42,048 nucleotides of DNA, from positions 1 to 42,048 of the forward strand of contig JAQBYB010000017.1 of the NCBI GenBank assembly GCA_027624235.1, read 5' to 3'. Made by a program: the position numbers and the translations under genes. Below are positions 32,744-41,744 of the stretch, piece after piece (position 1 is the stretch's first letter; every line of letters starts with the position of its first letter). Below the pieces are notes generated by a model that was given only the letters and a program-made list of their open reading frames with translations, searched no databases and was not told where the DNA came from. Origin of the DNA: Pseudomonadota bacterium. GTDB lineage: Bacteria; Pseudomonadota; Alphaproteobacteria; Rhodospirillales; Casp-alpha2.

Positions 32744-32865
32744 AGAGGGGCCTCCGGGGGTTGTGTGATGGACGGCTTTCCGGCCATTCTGGGCTTCCGT
32801 CATGTACGGGATTAGTAAGGCGAAAACAAGGCGTGTATCCAGGATGGTTGCGGTTCATGGGGCGC

Positions 32866-35091
32866 TTACCAACCCTCCAAGGCCTGTCCTGCGTTGGCGG
32901 CCTCCAGGGCGGAGATGAAGAACCGTTCGATTTCGCGGACGACCGCGATGTTTTCGAATAAAACGGCACTGTTTTTTGCGATTCGATTCTTGATGACCTG
33001 GCGGAATTCGTGGTCCTGAGCCAAGCGCAACGCCAATTGGGCGTAGCCAACCCCGTCTTCGGCGATCAGGTCGGTGATGCCCATGGCTTTGTATTGGGCA
33101 TAGGTGACGCGGCCACGCATGAACGCGCCCGGCCAGGTGACGATGGCAAGACCGGCGGCAAAGGCTTCGCTGCTTGAATAGCCGCCGCAGAAATGAGGGG
33201 TGTCCAGCAACGCGTCGGCAAGGCTCATCAGACGGACAAAGTCATAGCTGGCCATGCGGGGGATGATAAGGACTCGGTCGGCTTCATCGGGAAACGCGGC
33301 CCGGAAACGGTCCATCAGCAAACTATCCCAGTTGTCCCGGTTGCCGGAGATCACAACCAGCCAGCCATCCGTATCCTGGCGCAGGATGGAGCCGAGAACC
33401 GTGTCGAAATCCGGGTGAAACTTAAATAGCGTCTGCGGAATGATGTAGAGTCGGCCGTCTTCGGGAAGCCCGAAGTGGTCGCGTCCAACGGTGGAGACCT
33501 GTGGCGGGCGGTGGTAGAAAGCGGGCAGATGGCGAAGCCGGATCAAGTGCTCGGTATAATGATTATCGGCGTCGGGCGTCTCTAAATCTTCGGATGACAA
33601 AAAATAATCGATGTTCGGGATACCCGTTGTTACCGGATGCCCCCAGCCGACCACCTGCACCGGGGCAAGGCGCGAAAACGCCAGGAAATAGGTGAAGGGT
33701 TCCATGCCGATATCCGGATAGAACAGGATGTCGAGGTTTTCGTCGGATATCTGTTGTCGCGCCTGCTCCAGTTTCCTGGTGATGGGGACGACGCGATCGG
33801 CGGCGCGGTCGATGGCGCGGGACTGCTCGTCCGGTTGATGCGGTGTCCGAAAGACGATGACCTCAAAGGCTTTCCTGTCCAGGTTTTCGATCATGCCTAA
33901 ATAGATTCTGCCGATGGTGTGGCTGTGCAGGTGCATGGACAGAATGCCGATACGGACTTTTTCCTTGCCTTCTTGTTGTTGCTTGGGAGCGTGGTAAGCC
34001 AAGGACGGAGAAACGCGCAGGTACATGGCGGCGATGTCGCGTTGCAGATCGCGGTCGTTGAGGCCGTGGTAAGCCAGGAAAAATCCTGTTTTGCCGATGT
34101 CCTCATGGGGGGCCAGAAATTCCGTTGCCTCGTCGCCGGCGGCAGGCTTGAAGCCATTGACCTTGTCGGACAGGGCCTGGCGCAAGGGGCCGATGACGGA
34201 CTCAGAGGGCAGGATCGGCGGCAGCAAAAAGGCCGCCATAATGTCCGTGCGCAGGCTGCTGTCTTCCAGCGCGCCGGCGCGCTGGTAACAATCCGCGGCC
34301 TCGTCAAGCCGCCCCTGGCTGCCGTAAGCGGCGGCTAAATTATTCCAGGCCGCGATGCACGTCGCATCGGCGGCAAGCGCCTTTTGGTAACACAGAACGG
34401 CGTCGTCGGAACGTTCCAGCCCGGAGAGAACGGCGCCCAGATTGCTGTGCGCCTCGGCATAGTCGGGGTTAATTTCGATCGCCTTTTGGAAACTCTCGAT
34501 CGCATTGTCAAGGCGGCCCAGCCCCCTCAGCGCGTTGCCCAGGTTGTAATGAACCTCGGGTAGCTCAGGGCGGCCCTGAAGAACGGTTTCGTAACATCCG
34601 ACCGCATCCGACAGGCGGCCCAGGGCCGTGAACGCGTTGCCCAAATTGCTGCGTGCCTCGGCATAGTCGGGCTTGATCGCCAGCGCCCGTTCATAACATT
34701 GGACGGCGGCATCGGGTTGGCCCTGGTCTTTCAGGATATTGCCGGTGTTGTAGTGGGCCTCGGCCAGATTGGGGTCAATGTGCAGCGCCGTAGCAAAAGA
34801 CGCCGACGCCTCGTCGTGCCGCCCCAGGATCAACAGCGCGTTGCCCAGGTTGTTGTGAAAAAAGGCGTTTTCTGGTTGCCCCGGGGGGGAATGGTCAATG
34901 GCTTTGCCGATGAGCAGGACGCCTTGCTCAAATTCACCCCGCTGGCAGGCGGCGACGCCGAGCATATGGTTGGCGTCGGCGTGATCTGGGTTGCCGTCGA
35001 GAATTTGCCGGTACAGCGCCTCGGCCTCATCAAGCCGACCCTGGCGGTGGTGGTCGGCCGCCCGGCGAAAGGTATTTTCGGCATCAGCCAT
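32866..35091 (-). CDS. TPR protein with O-GlcNAc-transferase-like (GT41/SPINDLY) domain
   Basis: This 741-residue protein has two parts. Residues about 1-300 are eight or more tetratricopeptide repeats (for example PDYAEARSNLGNAFTALGRL and PDYAEAHSNLGAVLSGLERS). Residues about 370-730 form a GT-B glycosyltransferase of the GT41 type, with IGILSMHLHSHTIGRIYLG, LDILFYPDIGMEPFTYFLAF, VVGWGHPVTTGIPNIDYFLS and the nucleotide-sugar region DTPHFCGGYSSSEAFAAGLA. Such bacterial enzymes modify proteins or surface glycans; the acceptor here is unknown. The start ATG at 35091 follows AGGGGG. A longer reading to 35253 would overlap the mlaF-like gene and is basic, non-family sequence. It separates radA from the mla pair. 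Confidence 0.88.
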   Translation of the reverse strand: MADAENTFRRAADHHRQGRLDEAEALYRQILDGNPDHADANHMLGVAACQRGEFEQGVLLIGKAIDHSPPGQPENAFFHNNLGNALLILGRHDEASASFATALHIDPNLAEAHYNTGNILKDQGQPDAAVQCYERALAIKPDYAEARSNLGNAFTALGRLSDAVGCYETVLQGRPELPEVHYNLGNALRGLGRLDNAIESFQKAIEINPDYAEAHSNLGAVLSGLERSDDAVLCYQKALAADATCIAAWNNLAAAYGSQGRLDEAADCYQRAGALEDSSLRTDIMAAFLLPPILPSESVIGPLRQALSDKVNGFKPAAGDEATEFLAPHEDIGKTGFFLAYHGLNDRDLQRDIAAMYLRVSPSLAYHAPKQQQEGKEKVRIGILSMHLHSHTIGRIYLGMIENLDRKAFEVIVFRTPHQPDEQSRAIDRAADRVVPITRKLEQARQQISDENLDILFYPDIGMEPFTYFLAFSRLAPVQVVGWGHPVTTGIPNIDYFLSSEDLETPDADNHYTEHLIRLRHLPAFYHRPPQVSTVGRDHFGLPEDGRLYIIPQTLFKFHPDFDTVLGSILRQDTDGWLVVISGNRDNWDSLLMDRFRAAFPDEADRVLIIPRMASYDFVRLMSLADALLDTPHFCGGYSSSEAFAAGLAIVTWPGAFMRGRVTYAQYKAMGITDLIAEDGVGYAQLALRLAQDHEFRQVIKNRIAKNSAVLFENIAVVREIERFFISALEAANAGQALEGW

Positions 35092-35131
35092 GACGGTGTC
35101 GCCCCCTAACGTCGACGATTGCCCCCGGAGC

Positions 35132-35908
35132 TTACGCCCGGACCGCCATTTTGATCGGGCCTTCGGCCTTGCCGTGGATGAACTGGTCGACATAGGCGTT
35201 GCCGGAATGGTCGATGTCTTCGGTCGGCCCGGCCCAGATGATCTTGCCCTCATAGAGCATGGCGATGCGGTTGGCGATCTTGTGCGCCGAGGCCATGTCG
35301 TGGGTGATCGACAACGCCGTCGCGCCGACCTTGCGGGTGATCTTGACGATCAGGTCGTTGATGACGTCGGCCATGATCGGGTCGAGCCCGGTGGTCGGCT
35401 CATCAAAGAAGATGATTTCCGGGTCCATGGCAATGGCGCGGGCGAGGGCGACGCGTTTCTGCATGCCGCCGGACAGCTCCGCCGGGGACAGCTCGCTGAC
35501 GTCGGCGCCGAGGCCGACCTGGGCCAGTTTGGCGATGGCGATTTCCTTGGCCTCGGTACGGTTGACCCGTTTTTCCGCCAACAGCCCGAACGACACGTTT
35601 TCCCAAACCGGCAACGAATCAAACAGCGCCGAGCCCTGGAACAACATGCCGAATTTACTGTTTACTTCCTCGTGCACCCTGGCGCCGGCGTGGACGACTT
35701 CGCGGCCATCGACGGTGATCGAGCCTTCATCGGCTTCGAGCAGGCCGAGAATACATTTCAAGGCCACCGATTTACCGGTGCCGGAACCGCCGATGATGAC
35801 CACGGATTCGCCTTTGCCGACGTCGAGGTCAAAGCCGTCCAGCACGACCTTGCGGCCGAAGGCTTTCTTGACGCCTCGAATGCGGATTTTGGGGGTTGGG
35901 TCCGTCAT
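35132..35908 (-). CDS. mlaF: Lipid-transport ABC ATPase, MlaF type
   Basis: This 258-residue ABC ATPase has Walker A GGSGTGKS, signature LSGGMQKRVALARAI and Walker B EIIFFDEPTTGLDP, with the Mla-type ending (QFIHGKAEGPI). It powers phospholipid transport between membranes together with the MlaE permease encoded eight bases upstream. MlaD, MlaB and MlaC are not in this window. The ATG at 35908 is chosen for that spacing; a longer reading would overlap mlaE. Alphaproteobacteria often keep mlaE-mlaF beside dnaB-alr, as seen here. Confidence 0.9.
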   Translation of the reverse strand: MTDPTPKIRIRGVKKAFGRKVVLDGFDLDVGKGESVVIIGGSGTGKSVALKCILGLLEADEGSITVDGREVVHAGARVHEEVNSKFGMLFQGSALFDSLPVWENVSFGLLAEKRVNRTEAKEIAIAKLAQVGLGADVSELSPAELSGGMQKRVALARAIAMDPEIIFFDEPTTGLDPIMADVINDLIVKITRKVGATALSITHDMASAHKIANRIAMLYEGKIIWAGPTEDIDHSGNAYVDQFIHGKAEGPIKMAVRA

Positions 35909-35916
35909 CGGTTCGC

Positions 35917-36693
35917 TCAAATACCTGCGAAGAACATTTCGGTGAGAATGTAGTCGGAGCAAAGAATCATAATGCTGGCCGAGACCACGGCGTTGGTGGT
36001 CGCCATGCCGACCCCTTGCGCGCCGCCCCTGGAATGATAGCCGTGATAACAGCCCATCAAGGTGACGATGACACCGAACACGGCGGCCTTGACCAGGCCT
36101 GAATTAACGTCTTCGGCCTGCAGGAAATTCCAGGTGTTCTGCAGGTAATTGGACGGGTTGAAGCCGAGTTTGTAGACGGCGACGATATAGCCGCCGAAGA
36201 CGCCGATGATATCGGCGACCAACACCAGGAACGGAAACGTAATCAACCCGGCGACGATCCGGGGCGCGACCAGGAATTTCATCGGGTTGGTGGACAGCGT
36301 GGTCAGCGCGTCAATTTGTTCGGTCACCCGCATGGTGCCGATTTCGGCGGCCAGGGACGCGCCGATGCGCCCGGCCACCATTAAGCCTGCCAACACCGGC
36401 CCCAGCTCGCGGGTGATCGACAGCACGACGACGTTGGCGATGGCGCCTTCGGCGGAAAACCGCGCAAACCCGGTATAGCTTTGCAGCGCCAGCACCATGC
36501 CGGCGAAGATGCCGGTCAAGCCCACTACCGGCAGCGAATAAAAGCCGATATCGATCATCTGGCGGATGATGATGCGGGGATAGAAGGGCGGACGGACGGT
36601 ATGGGAAAGGGCTGAGATGGTGAATTGAACCAGCCGTCCAACGCTGGTCAGAAAGCCCAGGAAGATGCTTCCGATGGGTTGCAGGAAATTCAT
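35917..36693 (-). CDS. mlaE: Lipid-transport ABC permease, MlaE type
   Basis: This 258-residue MlaE/DUF140 family inner-membrane permease has about five helices and the family signatures GLTGIFAGMVLALQSYTGFAR-type near residue 60 and AAEIGTMRVTEQIDAL near 130, the latter contacting the ATPase. It starts with a four-base overlap (ATGA) with the end of alr and is followed by mlaF. With MlaF it maintains outer-membrane lipid asymmetry, or moves phospholipids outward or inward. The direction is still debated for this family. Confidence 0.9.
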   Translation of the reverse strand: MNFLQPIGSIFLGFLTSVGRLVQFTISALSHTVRPPFYPRIIIRQMIDIGFYSLPVVGLTGIFAGMVLALQSYTGFARFSAEGAIANVVVLSITRELGPVLAGLMVAGRIGASLAAEIGTMRVTEQIDALTTLSTNPMKFLVAPRIVAGLITFPFLVLVADIIGVFGGYIVAVYKLGFNPSNYLQNTWNFLQAEDVNSGLVKAAVFGVIVTLMGCYHGYHSRGGAQGVGMATTNAVVSASIMILCSDYILTEMFFAGI

Positions 36694-37853
36694 GTTTCCC
36701 CGCTTCTCAAGGCACCGCCGACATAGGCCCGGTGGTAGCGGTGGCCGAGGCTGGTGAGAATTTCATAACCGATCGTGCCGGCGTCGGCCGCGACCTGATC
36801 AACGGGGTTATTGGGTCCGATCAAATCGATCATGGCGCCGACCGGGCAAAGGTACTCGGGAACGCCGGTGACGTCGAAGGTAATCAGATCCATGGATACG
36901 CGCCCCACCACCGGTACCGGAATATTTCCGATATAGCCGGTCCCCTTGTTGCTGAGAGACCTTAAAAAACCGTCCGCATAGCCGACCATCACGGTGGCGA
37001 TACGGCCCGGACTCTCGACCCGATGGCTGGCACCATAGCCAACGGTCTGAGGGGTGTCAACGGCACGCACCTGTGCGATTTTTCCTTGTAATTTAACCAC
37101 TTGCGACATCGGATTGAGGCTGCCGGGAACCGGCGCGACACCGAAAAGGGCGGCCCCCGGACGGACCTGATCGAAGTGATAATCGGGGCCCAGGAAAATT
37201 CCAGACGAGTTGGCAAAACTGGCCATGCCCTGGGGAAATCGTCGGCGCAGTTCCCGGAAGGCATCCAATTGTTCCACATTCATGGGATGATTCGGCTCAT
37301 CGGCGCAGGCCAGGTGGCTGAGGACGGTCAGAATATTAAGGCCGTCAAGGCGGCTTGGTTCCGCCACCAGCTTTTCGACTTCATTGGCCGCCAAGCCCAG
37401 GCGCGCCATTCCCGTATCGACGTGAATGTCACAGGGGAGTGGTTGTGCGAGCCGATGGCAATAGCTTTTCCAGTTATGGATTTCATCAAGGCTGCCCAAC
37501 ACCGGGATAAGCCGGCTGGCGTCATAGGCATTCTCGGCGTTGGCCATCAGCCCCCCCAGAATGTGGATTTCGGCCTTAATAAATTGACTATTGCCGGTGT
37601 CGTTGAGGGCTTGGCGGAGAACAATGCCTTCTTCGATGTGGGCGACGTAAAAGACCCCGCATCCGGCGCCGGCCAACGCCACGGCCACCGGCCCGGCGCC
37701 CAGGCCATAGCCGTCGGCCTTAACCACGGCGCTCATCGACGCGCCGGAAAGCCGCGCCGAAAGCAGCCGGAAATTGGCGATGACCGCATCCAGGTCGATG
37801 GTCAGGATGGCGCCGGCATAGGCGTCTGAAATGTTGGCGGAGGTGGTGGGCAT
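36690..37853 (-). CDS. alr: Alanine racemase
   Basis: This 387-residue PLP enzyme interconverts L- and D-alanine for peptidoglycan. Visible motifs are the Schiff-base lysine in AVVKADGYGLG (near residue 42), HVDTGMARLG, the catalytic tyrosine in TVGYGASHRVES, and the conserved VGRVSMDLITFDVT. The ATG at 37853 is the normal start. The frame is open further upstream only as an overlap inside dnaB. It follows dnaB by 16 bases and overlaps mlaE by four, so the block is one transcript. The dnaB-alr order is common in proteobacteria. Confidence 0.94.
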   Translation of the reverse strand: MPTTSANISDAYAGAILTIDLDAVIANFRLLSARLSGASMSAVVKADGYGLGAGPVAVALAGAGCGVFYVAHIEEGIVLRQALNDTGNSQFIKAEIHILGGLMANAENAYDASRLIPVLGSLDEIHNWKSYCHRLAQPLPCDIHVDTGMARLGLAANEVEKLVAEPSRLDGLNILTVLSHLACADEPNHPMNVEQLDAFRELRRRFPQGMASFANSSGIFLGPDYHFDQVRPGAALFGVAPVPGSLNPMSQVVKLQGKIAQVRAVDTPQTVGYGASHRVESPGRIATVMVGYADGFLRSLSNKGTGYIGNIPVPVVGRVSMDLITFDVTGVPEYLCPVGAMIDLIGPNNPVDQVAADAGTIGYEILTSLGHRYHRAYVGGALRSGET

Positions 37854-37869
37854 GGCTTGAGCCTCGCCG

Positions 37870-39402
37870 TTAATCTTCAGGATTGTGGTACTGGTCCAGA
37901 TCGCTGAAGCGGGTAAAGGCGCCGGTGAAGCGCATGGGCACATCACCGATGGGGCCGTGGCGCTGCTTGGCGATGATGACATCGGCCAAATTGGCGACCT
38001 TCCGCTTGGCTTCCTCCCACCGTTGCATCCGTTCTTCAAACTTGCCTGCATCCTCGTCACCGCGGTGGCCGGGTTTTCTACGCTCCAGGTAATATTCCTC
38101 GCGGTAGATAAAGGCGACGACGTCGGCGTCCTGTTCGATGGACCCGGATTCACGCAGGTCGGACAGTTGCGGGCGGGGCGGTTCGCGTTGTTCGACGGCG
38201 CGCGATAGCTGCGACAGCGCCAGCACCGGCACTTCCAGTTCCTTGGCCAGGGTCTTGAGACCTCGGGTGATTTCGGAAACCTCCTGGACCCGGCCATCGT
38301 TGCGGGACGATCCGGATCCGGAAATCAATTGCAGGTAATCGACGACGATGAGGCCCAGATTGTGCTGGCGTTTCAACCGCCGGGCGCGGGTACGAAGGGC
38401 GCTGACCGTCAACGCCGGGGTGTCGTCGATAAAAATCGGGATTTGATGCAACGTCGTCGCGGCGGCGGACAGCCGGTTGAATTCCTCGTTCGCCAGCTCA
38501 CCCTTGCGCATGCGATCCGAGGAGATATCCGACTGTTCGGACAGGATGCGGCTGGCCAACTGTTCGGCCGACATTTCCAGGGAGAAGAAACCGACCACGG
38601 CGCCTTCGCGGCCCTCGGAGTGTTGATAGTTGTAGGCGGCGTTGTAGGCGATGTTGGTGGCGAGCGCGGTTTTACCCATGCCGGGGCGACCGGCCAGGAT
38701 CAACAGGTCAGAGGAATGCAGGCCGCCCAACAACGTATCGAGGTCGCGGAACCCGGTACCGACACCGGCCAGCCCGCCTTCGCGGTTGTGGGCGATGGTG
38801 GCGATATCGATGGCGGCGATCACCGAATCCTTGAATGCCTGGAAGCCGCCTTCGTATTCGCCCGAGGTCGCCAGATCATAGAGGCCTTGTTCGGCGGCTT
38901 CGATCTGGGCGGTCGCCGGTTGATCGACCGCGCCGCCATACGCGTTGTTAACGACATCCTCGCCCAAGGCGATCAATTCGCGTTTGAGAAACAAATCATA
39001 GACCAGATGCCCATATTCGCCGGCGTTGATGACCGTCACCGCCGACGCCGCTAAATCCGCCATATAGGCCGGGCCGCCGATATCGGCGAGGTGCTCGTCG
39101 GCCTCGAAATAACGTTTCAGGGTGATCGGGTCGGCGATCTGGCCGCGTTCGATCAGCTTGGTGCAGGCCTCGTAAATGCGGCCGTGCTGGGAATAGGCGA
39201 AATGTTCGGGTCTGAGAAATTCCGAAACCATTTCGTAAGCGCGATTGTTGACGAAGATGGCGCCGAGTAGGCTTTTTTCGGCCTCCGGGTTGTGTGGCAT
39301 CGTTCTAAACGGATGTGCGCCCTGACCATCCTGGGGATTAGCCAGGGAATTGGCCGGATTGAGGCCGTCATCGTTGGGGGTCATTGCCGTCGTCGTTGCC
39401 AT
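37870..39402 (-). CDS. dnaB: Replicative DNA helicase DnaB
   Basis: This 510-residue hexameric 5'-3' helicase has an N-terminal DnaG-binding domain starting at PHNPEAEKSLLGAIFVNNRA. The RecA-like motor has Walker A GRPGMGKTALA near residue 240, LGLIVVDYLQLISG as Walker B, and SDLRESGSIEQDADVVAFIYR. The N-terminus carries about 30 extra polar residues before the conserved part. No intein interrupts the P-loop or the other insertion-prone motifs. It is the first gene of the long leftward block and its promoter must lie in 39403-39620, shared with the divergent exported amidohydrolase gene. Confidence 0.95.
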   Translation of the reverse strand: MATTTAMTPNDDGLNPANSLANPQDGQGAHPFRTMPHNPEAEKSLLGAIFVNNRAYEMVSEFLRPEHFAYSQHGRIYEACTKLIERGQIADPITLKRYFEADEHLADIGGPAYMADLAASAVTVINAGEYGHLVYDLFLKRELIALGEDVVNNAYGGAVDQPATAQIEAAEQGLYDLATSGEYEGGFQAFKDSVIAAIDIATIAHNREGGLAGVGTGFRDLDTLLGGLHSSDLLILAGRPGMGKTALATNIAYNAAYNYQHSEGREGAVVGFFSLEMSAEQLASRILSEQSDISSDRMRKGELANEEFNRLSAAATTLHQIPIFIDDTPALTVSALRTRARRLKRQHNLGLIVVDYLQLISGSGSSRNDGRVQEVSEITRGLKTLAKELEVPVLALSQLSRAVEQREPPRPQLSDLRESGSIEQDADVVAFIYREEYYLERRKPGHRGDEDAGKFEERMQRWEEAKRKVANLADVIIAKQRHGPIGDVPMRFTGAFTRFSDLDQYHNPED

Positions 39403-39533
39403 GGCAAGAAGCTAGGGAAAAGGGCTAGGGCGGGCTAGTAAGAATAGCGGGGATAAAGACGGTTTTCTGTGTATAACGCGGCGCCTAATAATGTTGACGG
39501 ATGGAAATGGCCTCGGTCAACCGTGGCGGCTTA

Positions 39534-39547
39534 CATTCCATGGAATG
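39534..39547. promoter_or_regulatory. Perfect 14-base palindrome between dnaB and the divergent exported gene
   Basis: CATTCCATGGAATG is fully self-complementary and lies about 80 bases before the GTG start at 39627 and 130 bases before dnaB. It has the same ATTCC/GGAAT half-sites as the cluster after pit at 26470-26500. An operator for a dimeric regulator is a reasonable guess; no regulator gene is nearby. Confidence 0.4.
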
Positions 39548-39626
39548 GCAGCGCTATATTTCGGCTTCTAAAAATGATACAGTTGATGCCAATCTCTTGA
39601 CCATTTTGGAATTAGGGGGGGCTCCC

Positions 39627-40793
39627 GTGAAAGTATTCAAACTGACACTCCTGTCGACGGTGGTTATTCCGGCATTAGTCAGCCCCGGGATTGCTGTCGG
39701 GGACACGGTATTGCCGACGAATGTTGTTAACGCGGTGGTGGGGAAGCCGACCCTGTTGCCGATGGCCAAGCCGAGAACCGGATCTATCCAGCTTGCCGCG
39801 TGCAATCCTTGTAAGGTTGGCGATGCCGCCAAAACCAAGGGTGCCAGCAGCTGCCTGAACCCTCCGGCGAGGAAGATCAAAATGAGGGCGATGGTCAATC
39901 CGCAAAGCGCCCAGATCGCCTCAATCCTTCCCCTTGCCGACATGCACCTGCATCCCGATTACACAATTTCACCTTCCCAGGTACGGGAGCAAATGAATCA
40001 CAACGGGGTACAATGGGCAGGCAGCGGCGTCGTTACATGGCCTAAAAACCTGGAAGGCCGCCGCGACGTATGGGAAAATTATTCGCGTGAACTGGGTGAC
40101 CGATTTATTCCCTTCGCCGGGCAATCCGAGCTGAACAGGGTTTTTCAGCTTGGCGGAAGCAAGGCAATGGCAGACGCTGAACACCCCCTCGTAAAGACCT
40201 TCCTGAAGGAATTGGAGGCGGATATTGAAGCAGGGCGGGTCAAAGGGGTGGGAACGTATTTCATCAACAACCTGGATACCGATGACCGGCCGGCGTTTCG
40301 GCGCAAGGTTCCGGGAAATGCCTCGGCCATCAAGGCCATTTACGCGTTGGTTGCCCGCTACGGTTCGGTCTTGCGCGTCCACTTGCAACAAGACCAGAAA
40401 ACTATTTCCCAATTTGAAACGGTTATGTCCAGCGATCGGCGGGGGCGGGTTCTCTGGAATCAGTGCGGCTCAACCACCAGCGCGGATCAGGTGCGCGCCC
40501 TGTTGGAACGCCATTCAAACCTGTATTGCGAGTTCTCATGGCGGTTCCCGCCGGTGACTCGGCCGGAATTCGCTGACCGCTATATTTTTGACCAGCGCGG
40601 GCCCATGCCCGAATGGCTTCAGCTCATGGAGGACTATCCCGACCGCTTCATGTTCGGCAACGACGGACATCCGGGCGAGCCATACGACTGTGCGACGATT
40701 GCTGTTCGCCGAAATCTATTGCCGTTTCTGCGCCCCGCAACGGCGCGGAAAATTGCCTTTGAGAACACGATGCGGGTTTTCGGGCTTAAGTAA
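39627..40793 (+). CDS. Exported amidohydrolase-fold protein
   Basis: This 388-residue protein has an N-terminal signal peptide (VKVFKLTLLSTVVIPALVSP) and a short cysteine-containing linker (AACNPCK, then SSCLNPPARK). A metal-dependent TIM-barrel domain follows from about residue 100. Likely metal ligands are H107 and H109 (DMHLHPDY), a histidine in VLRVHLQQD, and an aspartate in FGNDGHPG. The pattern fits the amidohydrolase-2 group, but no substrate can be given. The GTG at 39627 is chosen because AGGGGGG stands just upstream and the signal peptide then begins at residue one; an ATG at 39501 would bury it. The CNPC linker recalls cysteine-rich secreted proteins of related bacteria. Confidence 0.72.
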   Translation: MKVFKLTLLSTVVIPALVSPGIAVGDTVLPTNVVNAVVGKPTLLPMAKPRTGSIQLAACNPCKVGDAAKTKGASSCLNPPARKIKMRAMVNPQSAQIASILPLADMHLHPDYTISPSQVREQMNHNGVQWAGSGVVTWPKNLEGRRDVWENYSRELGDRFIPFAGQSELNRVFQLGGSKAMADAEHPLVKTFLKELEADIEAGRVKGVGTYFINNLDTDDRPAFRRKVPGNASAIKAIYALVARYGSVLRVHLQQDQKTISQFETVMSSDRRGRVLWNQCGSTTSADQVRALLERHSNLYCEFSWRFPPVTRPEFADRYIFDQRGPMPEWLQLMEDYPDRFMFGNDGHPGEPYDCATIAVRRNLLPFLRPATARKIAFENTMRVFGLK

Positions 40794-40806
40794 TCCGCGC
40801 CGCCTC

Positions 40807-41709
40807 CTATGAGCCGGTACTGGAACGCATTCTTCGCGCCCGGTTCAGATCAAGAGGGAAAACCCCGACGAGACGGGTAAAGCGACTGCCTGCCTCCTCC
40901 CCCGGTATGAACGTCACCTTGACGAACAAGTCCGACGTGGCAAGGTTGAAATTTCCAGGCAACAGCCCAATCCGCCAGCCGTTAATATCAATGTATTTCG
41001 AAGAGTCCTTGTATCCGAAGTTGGAAAAGTCATCTTCTGAAATTTTGAGTTCGTTCTCAGCGGTCGGAGAAACACGGTCCATCAGGAAGGTGAAGATGAT
41101 GTATTCTTCCACTTTCCTTGGAATCAGGCCCGGGGTTGGCCAGTCGACGGCGTTTGAAGAAACAAAATTCAACATCTCCGAATGTGTCTTCGGCAACCCT
41201 CCGGCGGCCTTTACCTTCTTTGTCGGTACGATGAACATCAATGCTTCGGGAAACGTCGAGAATAGTGTCGCCACCTTTACATCCGTGACGCGCACGCCGC
41301 CGGTTTCGAATACGTAATCCGCGTAATACAGAACCTCGGTGCGCCGACCGATGGTGTCCTCGAATTCAAGCCTTCCGGCAATGATCCGTCCATCGGTTTT
41401 TCCCGGCCGCTGATTGTATCGCAGAAGTTTGTGGGCGGTGACGCTGAATCCATCATACCGGAAGTCTTTCTCAGCCAAGCCAGCACCAAGATTGTCGGGA
41501 AGCAGCACTCCCTTAACATTGCTGGTTGCATGGCCCCGCATTCGATCCTCAATGACCGCAGCAACGGCTACGGCGTCGGTTGGGATTTCCGATATCTGAC
41601 TGGTGAGCGGTTTCGGAAGGTTGTAACCGGAATCGGCGACACAGTTGGTGAGCGTCGTGACCATAACGATGACGGCGCCAAAACGGAGAATTTTAAATAG
41701 GTTTTTCAT
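40807..41709 (-). CDS. Lipoprotein of unknown function
   Basis: This 300-residue exported protein has the lipobox LTNC at residues 20-23 after a short hydrophobic segment. The mature part is a mixed alpha/beta protein without recognised motifs. It includes GYNLPKPLTSQISEIPTDAV near the start and VLYYADYVFETGGVRVTDV in the middle. It converges with the amidohydrolase gene with 13 bases between the stops, and lies downstream of a glycine-rich exported-type protein on the same strand. Those two genes may form an operon, with a 35-base gap. The family is not recognised. Confidence 0.65.
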   Translation of the reverse strand: MKNLFKILRFGAVIVMVTTLTNCVADSGYNLPKPLTSQISEIPTDAVAVAAVIEDRMRGHATSNVKGVLLPDNLGAGLAEKDFRYDGFSVTAHKLLRYNQRPGKTDGRIIAGRLEFEDTIGRRTEVLYYADYVFETGGVRVTDVKVATLFSTFPEALMFIVPTKKVKAAGGLPKTHSEMLNFVSSNAVDWPTPGLIPRKVEEYIIFTFLMDRVSPTAENELKISEDDFSNFGYKDSSKYIDINGWRIGLLPGNFNLATSDLFVKVTFIPGEEAGSRFTRLVGVFPLDLNRARRMRSSTGS

Positions 41710-41744
41710 GACTGATTTCCATTCTTCTTTCCGAGGCTAAGGGC

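Noticed and set aside
36690-38297. Extended 535-residue reading of alr
   Set aside because: The extra N-terminus lies within dnaB in a shifted frame and is not racemase-like.
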